NCBI RefSeq assembly: GCF_016278385.1 | Contig: NZ_JADQBY010000011.1 | Span: 1 to 56,859, forward strand | Reading direction: 5' to 3' | Source: Methanolobus sp. | GTDB taxonomy: Archaea; Halobacteriota; Methanosarcinia; Methanosarcinales; Methanosarcinaceae | Length of the DNA: 56,859 nucleotides | Shown here: positions 15,965 to 24,925 of the stretch, one piece after another | Layout: every line of letters starts with the position of its first letter | Position numbering within the stretch: position 1 is the first letter of the stretch | Position numbers and translations under genes: made by a program | The notes under the pieces: generated by a model | What the model was told of the DNA's origin: nothing | Seen by the model: the letters and a program-made list of their open reading frames with translations, nothing else | The model's database searches: none

Positions 15965-17740
15965 ATGGCTGTAAATGAAGATCTACGTACACCAATAGTT
16001 TCTGTGATGGGACATGTCGATCACGGAAAAACGACTTTGCTTGATATGATCAGGGGAAGTGCTGTTGCCGAAGGAGAGGCAGGTGCCATTACTCAGCACA
16101 TAGGTGCAACTGAGGTTCCGATTGACAATATTGTCAGTAAATGTGGGGATCCGTCGCTTAAAGATAGGTTTATTGTCCCGGGGCTTTTGTTCATTGACAC
16201 GCCCGGACATCATGCATTCACTTCCCTGAGAAGCAGGGGTGGCGCACTTGCAGACCTTGCTATTGTGATAGTTGACGTCAATGAGGGATTTATGCCTCAG
16301 ACGATTGAAAGCCTTCACATACTTAAGAGATTCAAGACTCCTTTTGTAGTTGTTGCAAATAAGATCGACAGGATACACGGTTGGGAGCCCCATAAGAATT
16401 CACCTTTCATTGCTACGTACAACAAGCAGAGTGAACGTGTCAGGAATGATCTTGACAACAAATTCTATGAAATTGTTGGCGAACTGTACAATCTTGGATT
16501 CAATTCTGAAAGATATGACCGGGTCAATGACTTCCAGCGCAATATAGGTGTTATCCCGATTAGTGCGGTAACTGGCGAGGGTGTTGCTGATGTTCTCATG
16601 GTCCTTCTCGGACTTGCTCAAAAATTCCTGGAGGGAAGCCTGCATTATACTGCAAAGAGCCCCGGGGTAGGTACAGTTCTTGAAGTGAAAGAGGAGAAAG
16701 GTCTTGGAACAACTATTGATACTATACTTTATGATGGAACCATCAAAAAAGGTGACATTATAGTTGTGGGAAGTCTTGGCGACCCTATCCAGACAAAAAT
16801 AAGGGCACTATTGAAACCACGTCCGCTTTCAGAGATCAAAGCTGAGGAAAGATTCCAGCAGGTATCTGAAGTCACAGCTGCGGTTGGTGTGAAGATATCG
16901 GCTCCGAATCTTGAAGGTGCACTTGCAGGAGCTCCTGTAAGGGTTGTAAGCCCGGAGACCATCGACGCTATTACTGCAGAAGTAAAAAGCGAGATTGCAG
17001 ATGTCCAGATAGATACCGATTCTGTTGGTGTCACAATTAAAGCTGATACCATAGGCTCTCTTGAAGCTCTTGTAAATGAGCTCAAAAAAGAAGAGATCCC
17101 TATAAGAAAAGCACATGTAGGTGACGTCAGCCACAGGGATATTGTGGAAGTTTCAGCAATTGAGGATCCATTCTATTCGGTCATTATCGGATTCAACGTA
17201 AAGGTTCTCCCTGATGCAAAAGAAAAGCTCCAGACTGCCGAAGTAACACTTTTCAGGAACGATGTGATATATCGTCTGATAGATGATTACAAGGACTGGG
17301 CAAAAAAGCAGAAGGAACTTGCGGAGAAGGAGATATCCGACACCATTATCAAACCAGGAAGATTCCAGATCATGCCTGATTGTATATTCCGCCAAAGCAA
17401 GCCAGCTGTTGTTGGTGTTAAGATCGTTAGCGGAACGGTGAGGACCAACGTAGATGTGGTAAACACAAATGGTGAAGTCGTTGGTAAGGTCAAAGGTCTC
17501 CAGCTGCGGGGTGAGAACATCTCTGAGGCAAAGATTGGCATGGAAGTTGCAATGGCTCTTGAAGGACCAACGGTTGGAAGGCAGATAAAGGAAGAGGATA
17601 CACTTTTTGTGAATGTCCCGGAAAGACATGCAAAGAGGATAGAACATGATATTTACGACTCAATGACGGCAGATGAATTAGAAGCACTTGATGCGTTCCT
17701 TGCCATTAAAAGAAGGGACAATCCTTTCTGGGCAAAATAA
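15965..17740 (+). CDS. infB: Translation initiation factor aIF5B (IF-2 homolog)
   Basis: This 591-residue translational GTPase has G1 GHVDHGKTT, G3 DTPGHHAF and G4 NKID, followed by domains II-IV of the eIF5B type (archaeal length, without the long bacterial N-terminus). It promotes subunit joining with initiator tRNA. ATG 15965 is chosen because GAGG lies seven bases upstream; an in-frame TTG is two codons earlier. It lies about 100 bases after ndk, beyond a long palindrome. Confidence 0.96.
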   Translation: MAVNEDLRTPIVSVMGHVDHGKTTLLDMIRGSAVAEGEAGAITQHIGATEVPIDNIVSKCGDPSLKDRFIVPGLLFIDTPGHHAFTSLRSRGGALADLAIVIVDVNEGFMPQTIESLHILKRFKTPFVVVANKIDRIHGWEPHKNSPFIATYNKQSERVRNDLDNKFYEIVGELYNLGFNSERYDRVNDFQRNIGVIPISAVTGEGVADVLMVLLGLAQKFLEGSLHYTAKSPGVGTVLEVKEEKGLGTTIDTILYDGTIKKGDIIVVGSLGDPIQTKIRALLKPRPLSEIKAEERFQQVSEVTAAVGVKISAPNLEGALAGAPVRVVSPETIDAITAEVKSEIADVQIDTDSVGVTIKADTIGSLEALVNELKKEEIPIRKAHVGDVSHRDIVEVSAIEDPFYSVIIGFNVKVLPDAKEKLQTAEVTLFRNDVIYRLIDDYKDWAKKQKELAEKEISDTIIKPGRFQIMPDCIFRQSKPAVVGVKIVSGTVRTNVDVVNTNGEVVGKVKGLQLRGENISEAKIGMEVAMALEGPTVGRQIKEEDTLFVNVPERHAKRIEHDIYDSMTADELEALDAFLAIKRRDNPFWAK

Positions 17741-17811
17741 TGCGAATGCATAATTCATTTTGGCAGATCATAACAAACAGGAACAATAAAAACCAATAAG
17801 GAGGAAAATAT

Positions 17812-18231
17812 ATGGCAGACTTTAAAGTAGTGGTTGCAGATCCTAAGACAAAATCATACCAGTTTGATGTCGCAGGCGCTGAAGCCAACAAGTTCATTGG
17901 GAAATCAATCGGGGAAACCATAGATGGGTCAACCGTCGGTTTAGCAGGATATACTCTGAAAATAACCGGAGGAAGCGACAAGAGCGGACTGGTCATGAGA
18001 CCAGATCTCCCTGGGCCAAGAAGGCAGAGAATACTTGTTGCAGCCGGAATAGGCTATTCACCGGTAGCAAAAGGAGTACGCCGCAGAAAGATGATGCGCG
18101 GGAAAGAAATCGCACCAGACATCGTCCAGATAAACACTGTTGTTACAGAATATGGTGCTAAGACCATAGAAAAGATCCTTGGCGGCGACGAAGAGCCAGC
18201 TGAGGAAGTTGAAGCAGCAGCAGAAGAGTGA
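17812..18231 (+). CDS. rps6e: Ribosomal protein S6e
   Basis: This 139-residue small-subunit protein starts [16 protein letters not shown] and has the family motif [17 protein letters not shown], then [13 protein letters not shown] and [10 protein letters not shown]. The acidic tail is common in archaea. A very strong AAGGAGG site precedes the ATG. The final codons form half of a terminator hairpin. Confidence 0.96.
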   Translation: MADFKVVVADPKTKSYQFDVAGAEANKFIGKSIGETIDGSTVGLAGYTLKITGGSDKSGLVMRPDLPGPRRQRILVAAGIGYSPVAKGVRRRKMMRGKEIAPDIVQINTVVTEYGAKTIEKILGGDEEPAEEVEAAAEE

Positions 18232-18255
18232 GTTTCTCACTCTCTGATTACTTTT
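18225..18255 (+). terminator. Terminator overlapping the end of rps6e
   Basis: AGAGTGAG (18225-18232), which contains the stop codon, pairs perfectly with CTCACTCT (18236-18243). A T run follows at 18253. The convergent small gene ends right behind it. Confidence 0.7.
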
Positions 18256-18456
18256 TTACTTATTTTTGATTCCTGGATATCGGGATGTCCTGAATCCCAC
18301 ATCGATTATCTTCTTCATGGATAGCATCGTGACGATGAATTTTTGTGTTCCCTCTGTATCAAGACCTGCCATTTCAGCTACATCCGATGCATTGAAAGTT
18401 TTATCCTGTTCGATAAGAGGGATTATCTCGTTCTCAAGAGGTACATATGTTTCCAT
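18256..18456 (-). CDS. Small winged-helix-like protein
   Basis: This 66-residue protein has a helix-turn-helix-like middle (FNASDVAEMAGLDTEGTQKFIVTMLSM) and the end RTSRYPGI. The length and the A-x-x-A-G-L turn suggest a winged-helix DNA-binding or dimerisation fold. It is convergent with rps6e. Family not recognised; fold is inferred from the pattern of helices. Confidence 0.55.
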   Translation of the reverse strand: METYVPLENEIIPLIEQDKTFNASDVAEMAGLDTEGTQKFIVTMLSMKKIIDVGFRTSRYPGIKNK

Positions 18457-18615
18457 ATCATGCCATATACTGAGCCTGTCAGCATTTTTCGCATAAGTTC
18501 TCTGAATGAGTTTTTGAACTGAATTATAAACGTCATCCAGCTTTGATTATGCATTTAAATCCATTTTGAGTGTAACATCTATAATTATCAATTAGATGTT
18601 TTATGATTTAACAAT

Positions 18616-19495
18616 GAGCCTATTTCAAAACGTCTCTTGAATCTTTTTCCAACACAACATAAAACATGCAATATCTAATAGCCCCTTGAAAACCACGTTA
18701 AGTCTTTCATATCTACTTGTTATTCTTCTAAATCCCATCTTCAGCCAGGCAAAGAATCGTTCTATAGTTCCTCTTTTACGATATGAATCATACTCAAATC
18801 TAGTAGGTCTTCCTCTTTTTGGATTTTTCTGATTCCTGATATTAACAGGAATGTTACTTTTGATCGCCCTTTGTCTCAAGTATTTCCTGATTTGCCTATC
18901 GTCATAAGCAGAATCTGCAAGTACTTCCAATGGTCTTGTTCTTGGTTTTCCAGTAGTTTTGACCTTGATACTTTCCATGACCTCAACAAAATGTTGTCTG
19001 TCATGTGTCTTTCCAGAAGCTATTTGGATGGTCAAAGGAAAACCTTCACAACTTACACAAACATGTATTTTTATTCCATTCCTTTTTTTGTGACCATTGT
19101 ATGCGGAATCTTGTCCCCTTTTTTAGTTTCAATGAAGCTGCTATCAACACATACAATATCCATAGAGAACTTACCTTTCTGGTAAGCGGAATCCCGAAGG
19201 GATTCCATAATCTCATTCCACACTCCTTCTTCTGACCATCTTTTCAGCCTTCTCCATGCAGTTGCCTGAGAACCATAAATAGCTGGCATATCTCCCCATC
19301 TGCAACCAGTTATTAGAACAAAGAGAATGCCATTGATGACCTTACGGTCATCAGCTCTCTTCCTTCCAGTTATTGGTTGTGGTGGTAAATGTAGTCGAAT
19401 AAATTTCCATTGTTCATCAGAAAGTTCCCTGAATTCCATTAATATCCCCATAATAAAATTCGACGAAGTAGTATTTATAGTTTTGATATAGGTTC
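18616..19495 (-). mobile_element. Complete IS5-family insertion sequence (880 bp)
   Basis: The ends carry 16-bp inverted repeats, GAGCCTATTTCAAAAC (18616-18631) against the complement of GTTTTGATATAGGTTC (19480-19495), with two mismatches. A possible 3-bp target duplication AAT flanks it (18613-18615 and 19496-19498). The transposase lies inside in two overlapping phases. Size and coding plan fit the small IS5 groups such as IS427/IS1031. Its right edge is 20 bases from the stop of the next gene. Confidence 0.85.
18625..19451 (-). CDS. IS5-family DDE transposase made by -1 frameshift
   Basis: Two phases encode one enzyme. The first (19451 to 19071) has the helix-rich N-terminus (MEFRELSDEQWKFIRLHL, GCRWGDMPAIYG) and the first catalytic Asp in CVDSSFIE. 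The second (about 19085 to 18625) has the second Asp in VLADSAYDD and the Glu in RGTIERFFAWLKMGFRR. The join is a run of seven A in ACA AAA AAA GGA (around 19083-19089 on this strand). A -1 slip there reads on into the second phase without a stop and reaches the MTIQIASGKTHDRQ segment. Frameshifting of this kind is known in IS5 subgroups, so the element is probably intact, not broken. Confidence 0.85.
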
Positions 19496-19514
19496 AATTA
19501 GTAAGCAGTACTTT

Positions 19515-20777
19515 TCAGGCAACGCCGTGTGTTCCAAGATCAATAGGTTCTTTCTGGAAAACGACATCATTAACTTCAAAGGAATAATTGAGGTTCCCAA
19601 GATCTATCCTGCCGGAGTTAACTGGTTTTATAACAAGGGATACATATCCGGATGAATAAGGCTGGATGGCAGGGATACAAACATTTGGCTTATGGCATTC
19701 TATAAAGGAAGTGAAACAGCTATTGAAACAAACGTTGGATATAACTTCACTAGATTTGTTCCCTACATGGATGCCTATTGTGTTTCCTACTTCGCTGTAT
19801 AGTATCTCTGGCATATTGATTTTGATATCGATTTCAGGTATCTGTATATAGTGTTCACCAAAAGCTACATCTCCTATCATACAACTGTTTCCTTCTATCT
19901 CAAACATCACATCAAAATGTCCAAGGTCAGGCATACCTCCAATAGTTGGTGTAACTTCATGTAGTACCTCATAAGATGATCCCGGCAACAGTGTCGTTGT
20001 CTCGGAAAATGCTGTGTCGTAGTTAAAACCTTTTGCAAAAAAGCATTTTACATGAAGTTTATCCAGATTTCTATTTGAATAGTTTTTCATTCGTATTGAT
20101 AATGCAGAACTGTGACCGAATTTAAAAGGTTCATGGAGTTCAAAATCCAGGGCCAGATATGAATGAACACTATTGACATTTCCAAAAAAGATCGGTGGTT
20201 TCTGGTGTTCGTGGTTACTTATCTCAAAGTAAAGTTCATAGTAACCCATGGATAAACTTCCTGCTACAAGTGGAACAAAAGAAAAAGAAGCAGTTAAAGA
20301 AGACACGGGTTCAAGGGAACCAAGATTTAAAACCGGCTTATCACAGCGTATTGTTGCAGGGAATACTGCTCTTATCCATATATTTTCAATTGGTTTTTCT
20401 GTAGGATTATTCAATCTTAAATAGAGAAAGTTACTGAATCCCATTTCAGCAGGTTCGGTAAATTTATACTCGATATTTACAGAGTCAACAAGTTGCATTT
20501 CTTTTACTCTTCTTCTTTCAATGCCGACGTTTTTCTCATAGGTCCAGAAAACATGTATAGGAGCATAAAGAAGAATGATATATACTGGTGCACTGGCAAT
20601 GTATATCGGGTCAGGTCTTTCGCTGACGGAAAGTATGCGGGTCACAGCAAAAAAAGAAGTGACCACTATCCATAAAAAAACATAAAACTGAAAAAACAGT
20701 CCGCTTCTGCCGCCTGCCTCATTCTGCAGGGAGTAGACAATTGCTTTTACAATACCATCCAGAGGTCCCAGTTTCAT
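19515..20777 (-). CDS. Membrane protein with three tandem Ig-like domains
   Basis: The product has 420 residues from ATG 20777, which has GGTGGG just upstream; an in-frame TTG lies at 20792. Two N-terminal helices (FFQFYVFLWIVVTSFFAV, IYIASAPVYIILLYAPIHVFW) anchor it. The remainder shows three repeats of about 105 residues, each with an LxxxNxS/T-x-x-x-I/L-x-x-V opening strand, a central P-x-S/G-S turn and an ending G-x-L/Y-x-F-x-F/I-E. This suits CARDB-like beta sandwiches. Probably a membrane-tethered binding scaffold; the ligand is unknown. Its stop is 20 bases from the IS5 element. Confidence 0.6.
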   Translation of the reverse strand: MKLGPLDGIVKAIVYSLQNEAGGRSGLFFQFYVFLWIVVTSFFAVTRILSVSERPDPIYIASAPVYIILLYAPIHVFWTYEKNVGIERRRVKEMQLVDSVNIEYKFTEPAEMGFSNFLYLRLNNPTEKPIENIWIRAVFPATIRCDKPVLNLGSLEPVSSLTASFSFVPLVAGSLSMGYYELYFEISNHEHQKPPIFFGNVNSVHSYLALDFELHEPFKFGHSSALSIRMKNYSNRNLDKLHVKCFFAKGFNYDTAFSETTTLLPGSSYEVLHEVTPTIGGMPDLGHFDVMFEIEGNSCMIGDVAFGEHYIQIPEIDIKINMPEILYSEVGNTIGIHVGNKSSEVISNVCFNSCFTSFIECHKPNVCIPAIQPYSSGYVSLVIKPVNSGRIDLGNLNYSFEVNDVVFQKEPIDLGTHGVA

Positions 20778-20889
20778 ATGACCCACCTTCAAAGGGATAT
20801 CTAATTAGTTATAATTATCTTATGCAATTCAGGTTATAAATATATTAGTTATAATATTAACTATTCGATTACTTATAATATTAATTAAT

Positions 20890-21591
20890 TTATAATGTTT
20901 GTGTAACTTTTGTACCGCATTCACTACAGAAATTTACACCCATGGTCAGTTTAGTACCACATGAAGGACAAAAATTAGTCATGGATTCTGTTCTCTGTAT
21001 AGAATCCTTGATCGTTACATTTACAATCTGGTTCAAATCACTTTTTCCCCTGGTATTCGTTTTCAGTTCTGTGGAAAGTTCATGCCCAAATTCGGTAAGC
21101 ATGCTAACAAGTGATTCTGTAGTCTGTAAAGCACCAAAAAGCTCAATACTGTCTGTATCTTTAGAAATTGTAATATTCAGCACAATATCATGGGAATTAA
21201 CTTTTGCCTTACCGCGATACCAGGTTTCATAATTTTTGCCGTCTTTGGTTTTCAAAGTTCTTATATGTTTGATATCATGCCGCTGCACCATTTCATGGCA
21301 AATATTCATAAGGGTTTCAGCATCAAGATAGGAGTTAATCCGATAAACCTTACTGTCTCTGAAAGGGAGCGATGCCACAAGTTCCCGAAGGATACCAATA
21401 TTTATATCAGAATCAGTTTTCAATATTGGGAATGCCACTTCGATTCTTTTAGGCTTCATTTCAGTGTTCAGAAGTTTTCCCTGTGCATCCTTGTAGAATA
21501 CCCTACACTTTATCTCTGAGGATTTTGAACACAACATGGGATCAAAATAAACCATGAAGGATCTTGAATTATTGCCATGTATGTTCCCCAT
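20890..21591 (-). CDS. Protein with C-terminal double zinc ribbon
   Basis: The 233-residue soluble protein has an unrecognised alpha/beta body of about 195 residues and ends in two zinc knuckles, CPSCGTKLTMGVNFCSECG, the common double zinc-ribbon tail of archaeal and bacterial proteins. ATG 21591 is preferred to the adjacent GTG 21594. It is followed by the Ig-like membrane protein on the same strand after 110 bases containing AT-rich promoter-like sequence. Confidence 0.6.
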   Translation of the reverse strand: MGNIHGNNSRSFMVYFDPMLCSKSSEIKCRVFYKDAQGKLLNTEMKPKRIEVAFPILKTDSDINIGILRELVASLPFRDSKVYRINSYLDAETLMNICHEMVQRHDIKHIRTLKTKDGKNYETWYRGKAKVNSHDIVLNITISKDTDSIELFGALQTTESLVSMLTEFGHELSTELKTNTRGKSDLNQIVNVTIKDSIQRTESMTNFCPSCGTKLTMGVNFCSECGTKVTQTL

Positions 21592-21771
21592 CACAGAAGG
21601 ATATTTTTTATAGAATATGCTGGTTCGAATCGGTCTATCCTGAAAAGATGCTCATCAAAATCAAATTCTTATGCCACGTCATTAATCATCATGGATGAGG
21701 AATTATTCTATCAGGAAAATCATGGTAACCTGAATATTGAGAATTCCTATAGGGCCTGCGTATTAGAATAA

Positions 21772-22500
21772 CTAATTAAAACCAGAGATTATCTTTTTAA
21801 TATCCGTTGCATTTTTGCCAGGTATCGGAACATTTACAGTGTAGCTTCTAGGTCCTGTCCGATCAATGAAATCATAGGTTATCGCCAGATGGTGATACGG
21901 TTCTTCTTTAAACTCTGCGGAATTGAATTTTGACAGAGGAAAGTCCCATGTATGAAATTCTTTATTCAAAAGAACTCCTTTCTCAAGCAAAATAACCTCT
22001 CCGACACTTTTTCTTTTGAGATAGAACAGGATTGAAGGAAAGATGTACCCCATAAAAAAATAAAGCCCATATAAACCTAACATAACCATAAACATGAAAA
22101 ATTTACCTTCAGGTATAAGCAAGATAAACGGAATAAATATTATTGCAGTTATCACTGATAGAACAATAGCTATTAAAATTCCCTGATTGCTCCGATAATC
22201 CTCTTCATGTGATAAATAATCCGACCATTCTTCGTTCGTGTATTTCCAATGGACAATCATCTTTTTCCGATTGATAGCCTCATCCAGAACTTTTATGTTT
22301 TTCATAGTTGTCTTTATAAAAAATAATGAAGTCAGCACAACAGTCATAGACACTAAAATAAACATACCATCATATGAGTTTATATCAAAAGTAATATAGC
22401 TTTGTAAACCAAGAACTATAAAAAAGAAATCTGCAAAAATCCACCTAAACAAAGTTACTCTTTGAGGATTTTTAATTTTTGGAATTGCGTCTTGTTCCAT
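21772..22500 (-). CDS. Four-helix membrane protein of unknown function
   Basis: The 242-residue protein has two pairs of membrane helices (WIFADFFFIVLGLQSYITF, MFILVSMTVVLTSLFFI, GILIAIVLSVITAIIFIPFILLIP, FMFMVMLGLYGLYFFMGYIF). A C-terminal soluble part of about 80 residues has beta-rich character (VGEVILLEKGVLLNKEFHTWDFPL), possibly PH-like. Family not recognised. The neighbouring TnpB element begins soon after its start on the other strand. Confidence 0.55.
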   Translation of the reverse strand: MEQDAIPKIKNPQRVTLFRWIFADFFFIVLGLQSYITFDINSYDGMFILVSMTVVLTSLFFIKTTMKNIKVLDEAINRKKMIVHWKYTNEEWSDYLSHEEDYRSNQGILIAIVLSVITAIIFIPFILLIPEGKFFMFMVMLGLYGLYFFMGYIFPSILFYLKRKSVGEVILLEKGVLLNKEFHTWDFPLSKFNSAEFKEEPYHHLAITYDFIDRTGPRSYTVNVPIPGKNATDIKKIISGFN

Positions 22501-22560
22501 ACTATTAAAGATGATTTCTTTTATGGTTTAAAAAGCAACCTGTTTTTAACTTGTAAGCCG

Positions 22561-22600
22561 AGAAGTCTCCTTTCGTAAGATGGGAGATGAAAGGCGTACT
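22561..22600 (+). repeat. Structured left region of the second TnpB element
   Basis: TCTCC (22566-22570) can pair with GGAGA (22583-22587), or CCTTTC (22569-22574) with GAAAGG (22589-22594). The stems overlap, as do those before the first tnpB. GTAAG and ATGAAA-type flanks are also shared with the first copy. Probably the left end of the element. Confidence 0.4.
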
Positions 22601-22674
22601 ATCCGCATATAACATGTGTATAATCTTATGATTTTACAAAAACTAGATATATTGTTAAAACATACTAACTACTA

Positions 22675-23793
22675 ATGCTTAAAGCTTACAAATATCGTTT
22701 ATATCCAAATAAAGAGCAACAAGAGCTTTTTATGAAACATATTGGCGCATGTAGGTTTACGTATAATTGGGCTTTAGATTACAAAATTAGAGCCTATGAA
22801 ACAGAAAAAAAGCATTTATCTAGGTTTGATTTACAAGAAATGTTAGTTCATGATTTGAAAAAAGAACATGTGTGGTTGAATGATGTAAACTCACAATCAC
22901 TGTTAAATTCACTTATCAATCTTGAATCTGCATTTACACGGTTTTTTAGAGAGAAAAAGGGTTTTCCAAACTTCAAATCTAAAAAGAATCCTTTACAATC
23001 ATTCCAGATACCACAACATTATACTGTGGATTTTGAAACAAATACTATTAAACTTCCAAAAATAAAACAACCAATAAAAGCAAAATTACATAGGAAGTTT
23101 GAAGGCACCCTTAAAACCGCCACAGTATCCCGAAATTCAACAGGAAAGTTCTATATCAGTATTCTTGTAGATGATGGTAAATAATTACTCAATAAAACAT
23201 CATTCGATGAAAATTCTACATTAGGTATAGATGTTGGTCTTACTCATTTTGCCATATCATCAAATGGTGAAAAAATAGATAATCCAAAATATCTAAAAAA
23301 CAGTATGCAACGTCTAAATATCTTACAAAAAAGAATGAGTAAGAAACAAAAAGGTTCAAAGAATAGGGCAAAGGCTAGATTAGCAGTATCAAAACTTCAT
23401 GAAAAAATAAGTAATCAGAGAGTAGACTTTTTGCACAAAACATCTTCTAAAATTATAAGCGAAAATCAAGCAGTTGCAATAGAATCTCTCAACATATCAG
23501 ATATGCTTAAAAATCATTGCCTAGCTCAATCAATTAGTGATGTTTCGTGGAATACATTCTTCAATCAATTAACATATAAAGCCGAATGGTACGGAAAAAC
23601 CCTATTGAAAATAGGTCAATTCGAGCCATCTACTAAAATTTGCAATAATTGTGGTTTTCATAATAAAGAGTTGACCTTAAAAGATAGAGAATGGAAATGT
23701 CCTGAATGTAATATCACTCACGATAGAGATATAAATGCATCAATCAATATCAAAAAGTTTGCACTTCAAAATCAAAATCTAATTATTATTTGA
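22675..23793 (+). pseudogene. tnpB: tnpB interrupted by one in-frame stop
   Basis: The frame is colinear with the TnpB at 10098 throughout, but TAA at 23182-23184 follows DDGK, just before the RuvC core. The frame continues unchanged after the stop with TLGIDVGLTHFAIS, IAIESLNISDML, a CNNCGFHNK/CPECN zinc finger and DRDINASI. All three catalytic acids remain. The lesion is a single nonsense codon, probably recent (CAA or GAA to TAA). The N-terminal fragment alone could still bind RNA or DNA. TAA is not a known recoding codon in methanogens. Confidence 0.88.
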
Positions 23794-23887
23794 CACCTTC
23801 GGAACGAGGGGAAGAGCTTGTGGACTTGTGAACGATGGTTCAAAGAATGAAGCAAGAAGCTCCATGCGTAAGCGTGGAGTAGTTCAC
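23794..23887 (+). ncRNA. Omega-RNA scaffold / right end of the second TnpB element
   Basis: It shares GAAGAGCTTGTGGACTT, GAATGAAGCAAGAAGC and the terminal GTAGTTCAC with the first element. Its hairpin (CTCCATGC and GCGTGGAG) differs in sequence from the other two copies but is equally well paired, which points to selection on structure. The guide would start at 23888. The RNA may outlive its broken protein and serve the intact TnpB. Confidence 0.65.
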
Positions 23888-23952
23888 AGAACTAACACAA
23901 TAAATAGTACCATCACTATGCAGGATAGTGTTATCCGGCGTTCTATATGTGA

Positions 23953-24040
23953 TGCCAAAAGGAAATGTCCTCAGTGTGGAAGGGAAACAGAAGGCACTGA
24001 AAGTTCTGTATTAATTGCGGGCAGAAATTTGACTGGGTTT
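23953..24040 (+). pseudogene. Remnant of a double zinc-ribbon coding tail
   Basis: One frame reads KRKCPQCGRETEGTE and another, after a shift, KFCINCGQKFDW. Together they form the paired CxxC pattern of the double zinc ribbon seen at the end of the gene at 20890. No start or body is present, so this looks like the tail of a gene cut by the TnpB insertion just upstream. The gene-free stretch 23888-24177 shows nothing else. Confidence 0.4.
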
Positions 24041-24177
24041 TATATGTGTGCTATCAGCCTTTTTTTCATTATTCAAAACATCCATGCAAATATTTAAGTA
24101 TAATTGTAAGGAAGTAGTATTCCGTGCATACTGCAAGAATGCATATTCTTTATTGTATCAACAAAAGAGGTTACCAG

Positions 24178-24627
24178 ATGAGACTGGAATTTATGGAAAA
24201 AAAGTCGAGATTTGATGAATTTGAACAAGAATACCGGGACTCAAAGGCATACTTTCGCAGAGCAAGACAGTTCCAGTCAGAAGGACAAGACCACAATGTG
24301 GTATTCAATGTGGCCTCACTTGCACTTGAACGCTATCTTGTTGCTTTAGCATATTTACATGATATGGAGCCATATAATCATAATTATACCTGTCTAATGG
24401 ATACTGTGGAAATGGTCATTGATGTACCGGAGGAGCTAAATAAAGAGATCAGATCCCTGGATGAGATATTTGGTATTTGTTCCATTGACGATTATTATCA
24501 TGGTGAACCTGAGCACAAAGATACAGATCGAATTCTATCAATGTGTGATGCAGTTGAGGAATTGTTTGATCAGGAAATGATTTCATCGACCAGTGAATCT
24601 TTGAAGGTAATGGAAGCTGAGTTATAA
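24178..24627 (+). CDS. HEPN-like helical protein
   Basis: The product has 149 residues from the ATG at 24178, which has GAGG seven bases upstream; in-frame starts exist back to 24124. The protein is all helical, with a segment like the HEPN core (HNVVFNVASLALERYLVALAYLHDM, then HNYTCLMDTVEMV). No clear R-x4-6-H catalytic motif of HEPN ribonucleases is evident, so it may be a non-catalytic HEPN. No partner nucleotidyltransferase is adjacent. Confidence 0.45.
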   Translation: MRLEFMEKKSRFDEFEQEYRDSKAYFRRARQFQSEGQDHNVVFNVASLALERYLVALAYLHDMEPYNHNYTCLMDTVEMVIDVPEELNKEIRSLDEIFGICSIDDYYHGEPEHKDTDRILSMCDAVEELFDQEMISSTSESLKVMEAEL

Positions 24628-24643
24628 GATCAGAAGATATCAT

Positions 24644-24925
24644 TTGCCGGAAGATATCCTTATATCAAAAGATTCTATTGATTCAAGTGCCAGGAATTCA
24701 TTTAGCGGTGTACTTGCTGAAGTTACTAGAATAAAATCAACTGTCAAGCTGATAATCGATACTGGGATACCTTTCCATGTTGTGCTTACAAAAAGAGCCC
24801 ATGATGATATGGGGCTTTTCCCTGGTTCTGAAATATATCTTACCTTCAAAGCATCAGCAACGCATACTGTCCAAAATGATGCCAGGCAAGGATCAAAAAA
24901 ATTAAAAAAGGATGAAGCTACTTAA
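24644..24925 (+). CDS. TOBE (molybdate/tungstate-binding) domain protein, possibly an ABC ATPase remnant
   Basis: The 93 residues begin LPEDILISKDSIDSSARNSF, which resembles the C-terminal TOBE region of molybdate or tungstate ABC transporter ATPases. The typical G-x-V-x-E-V, V-K-L-I-I-D-T-G and A-S-A-T-H-T elements follow. The start is a weak TTG, and the frame stays open upstream to 24611, so this may be the tail of a lost ATPase or a free molbindin. It overlaps the end of the convergent flavoprotein gene by four bases. Confidence 0.5.
   Translation: MPEDILISKDSIDSSARNSFSGVLAEVTRIKSTVKLIIDTGIPFHVVLTKRAHDDMGLFPGSEIYLTFKASATHTVQNDARQGSKKLKKDEAT

Noticed and set aside
23182-23184. Pyrrolysine-type recoding of the stop in the second tnpB
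   Set aside because: The codon is TAA; pyrrolysine uses TAG, so ordinary nonsense is the simpler reading.
23828-24097. 89-codon frame after the second TnpB
   Set aside because: It begins inside the omega-RNA hairpin region and crosses a frameshift in a zinc-ribbon remnant; not a native protein.
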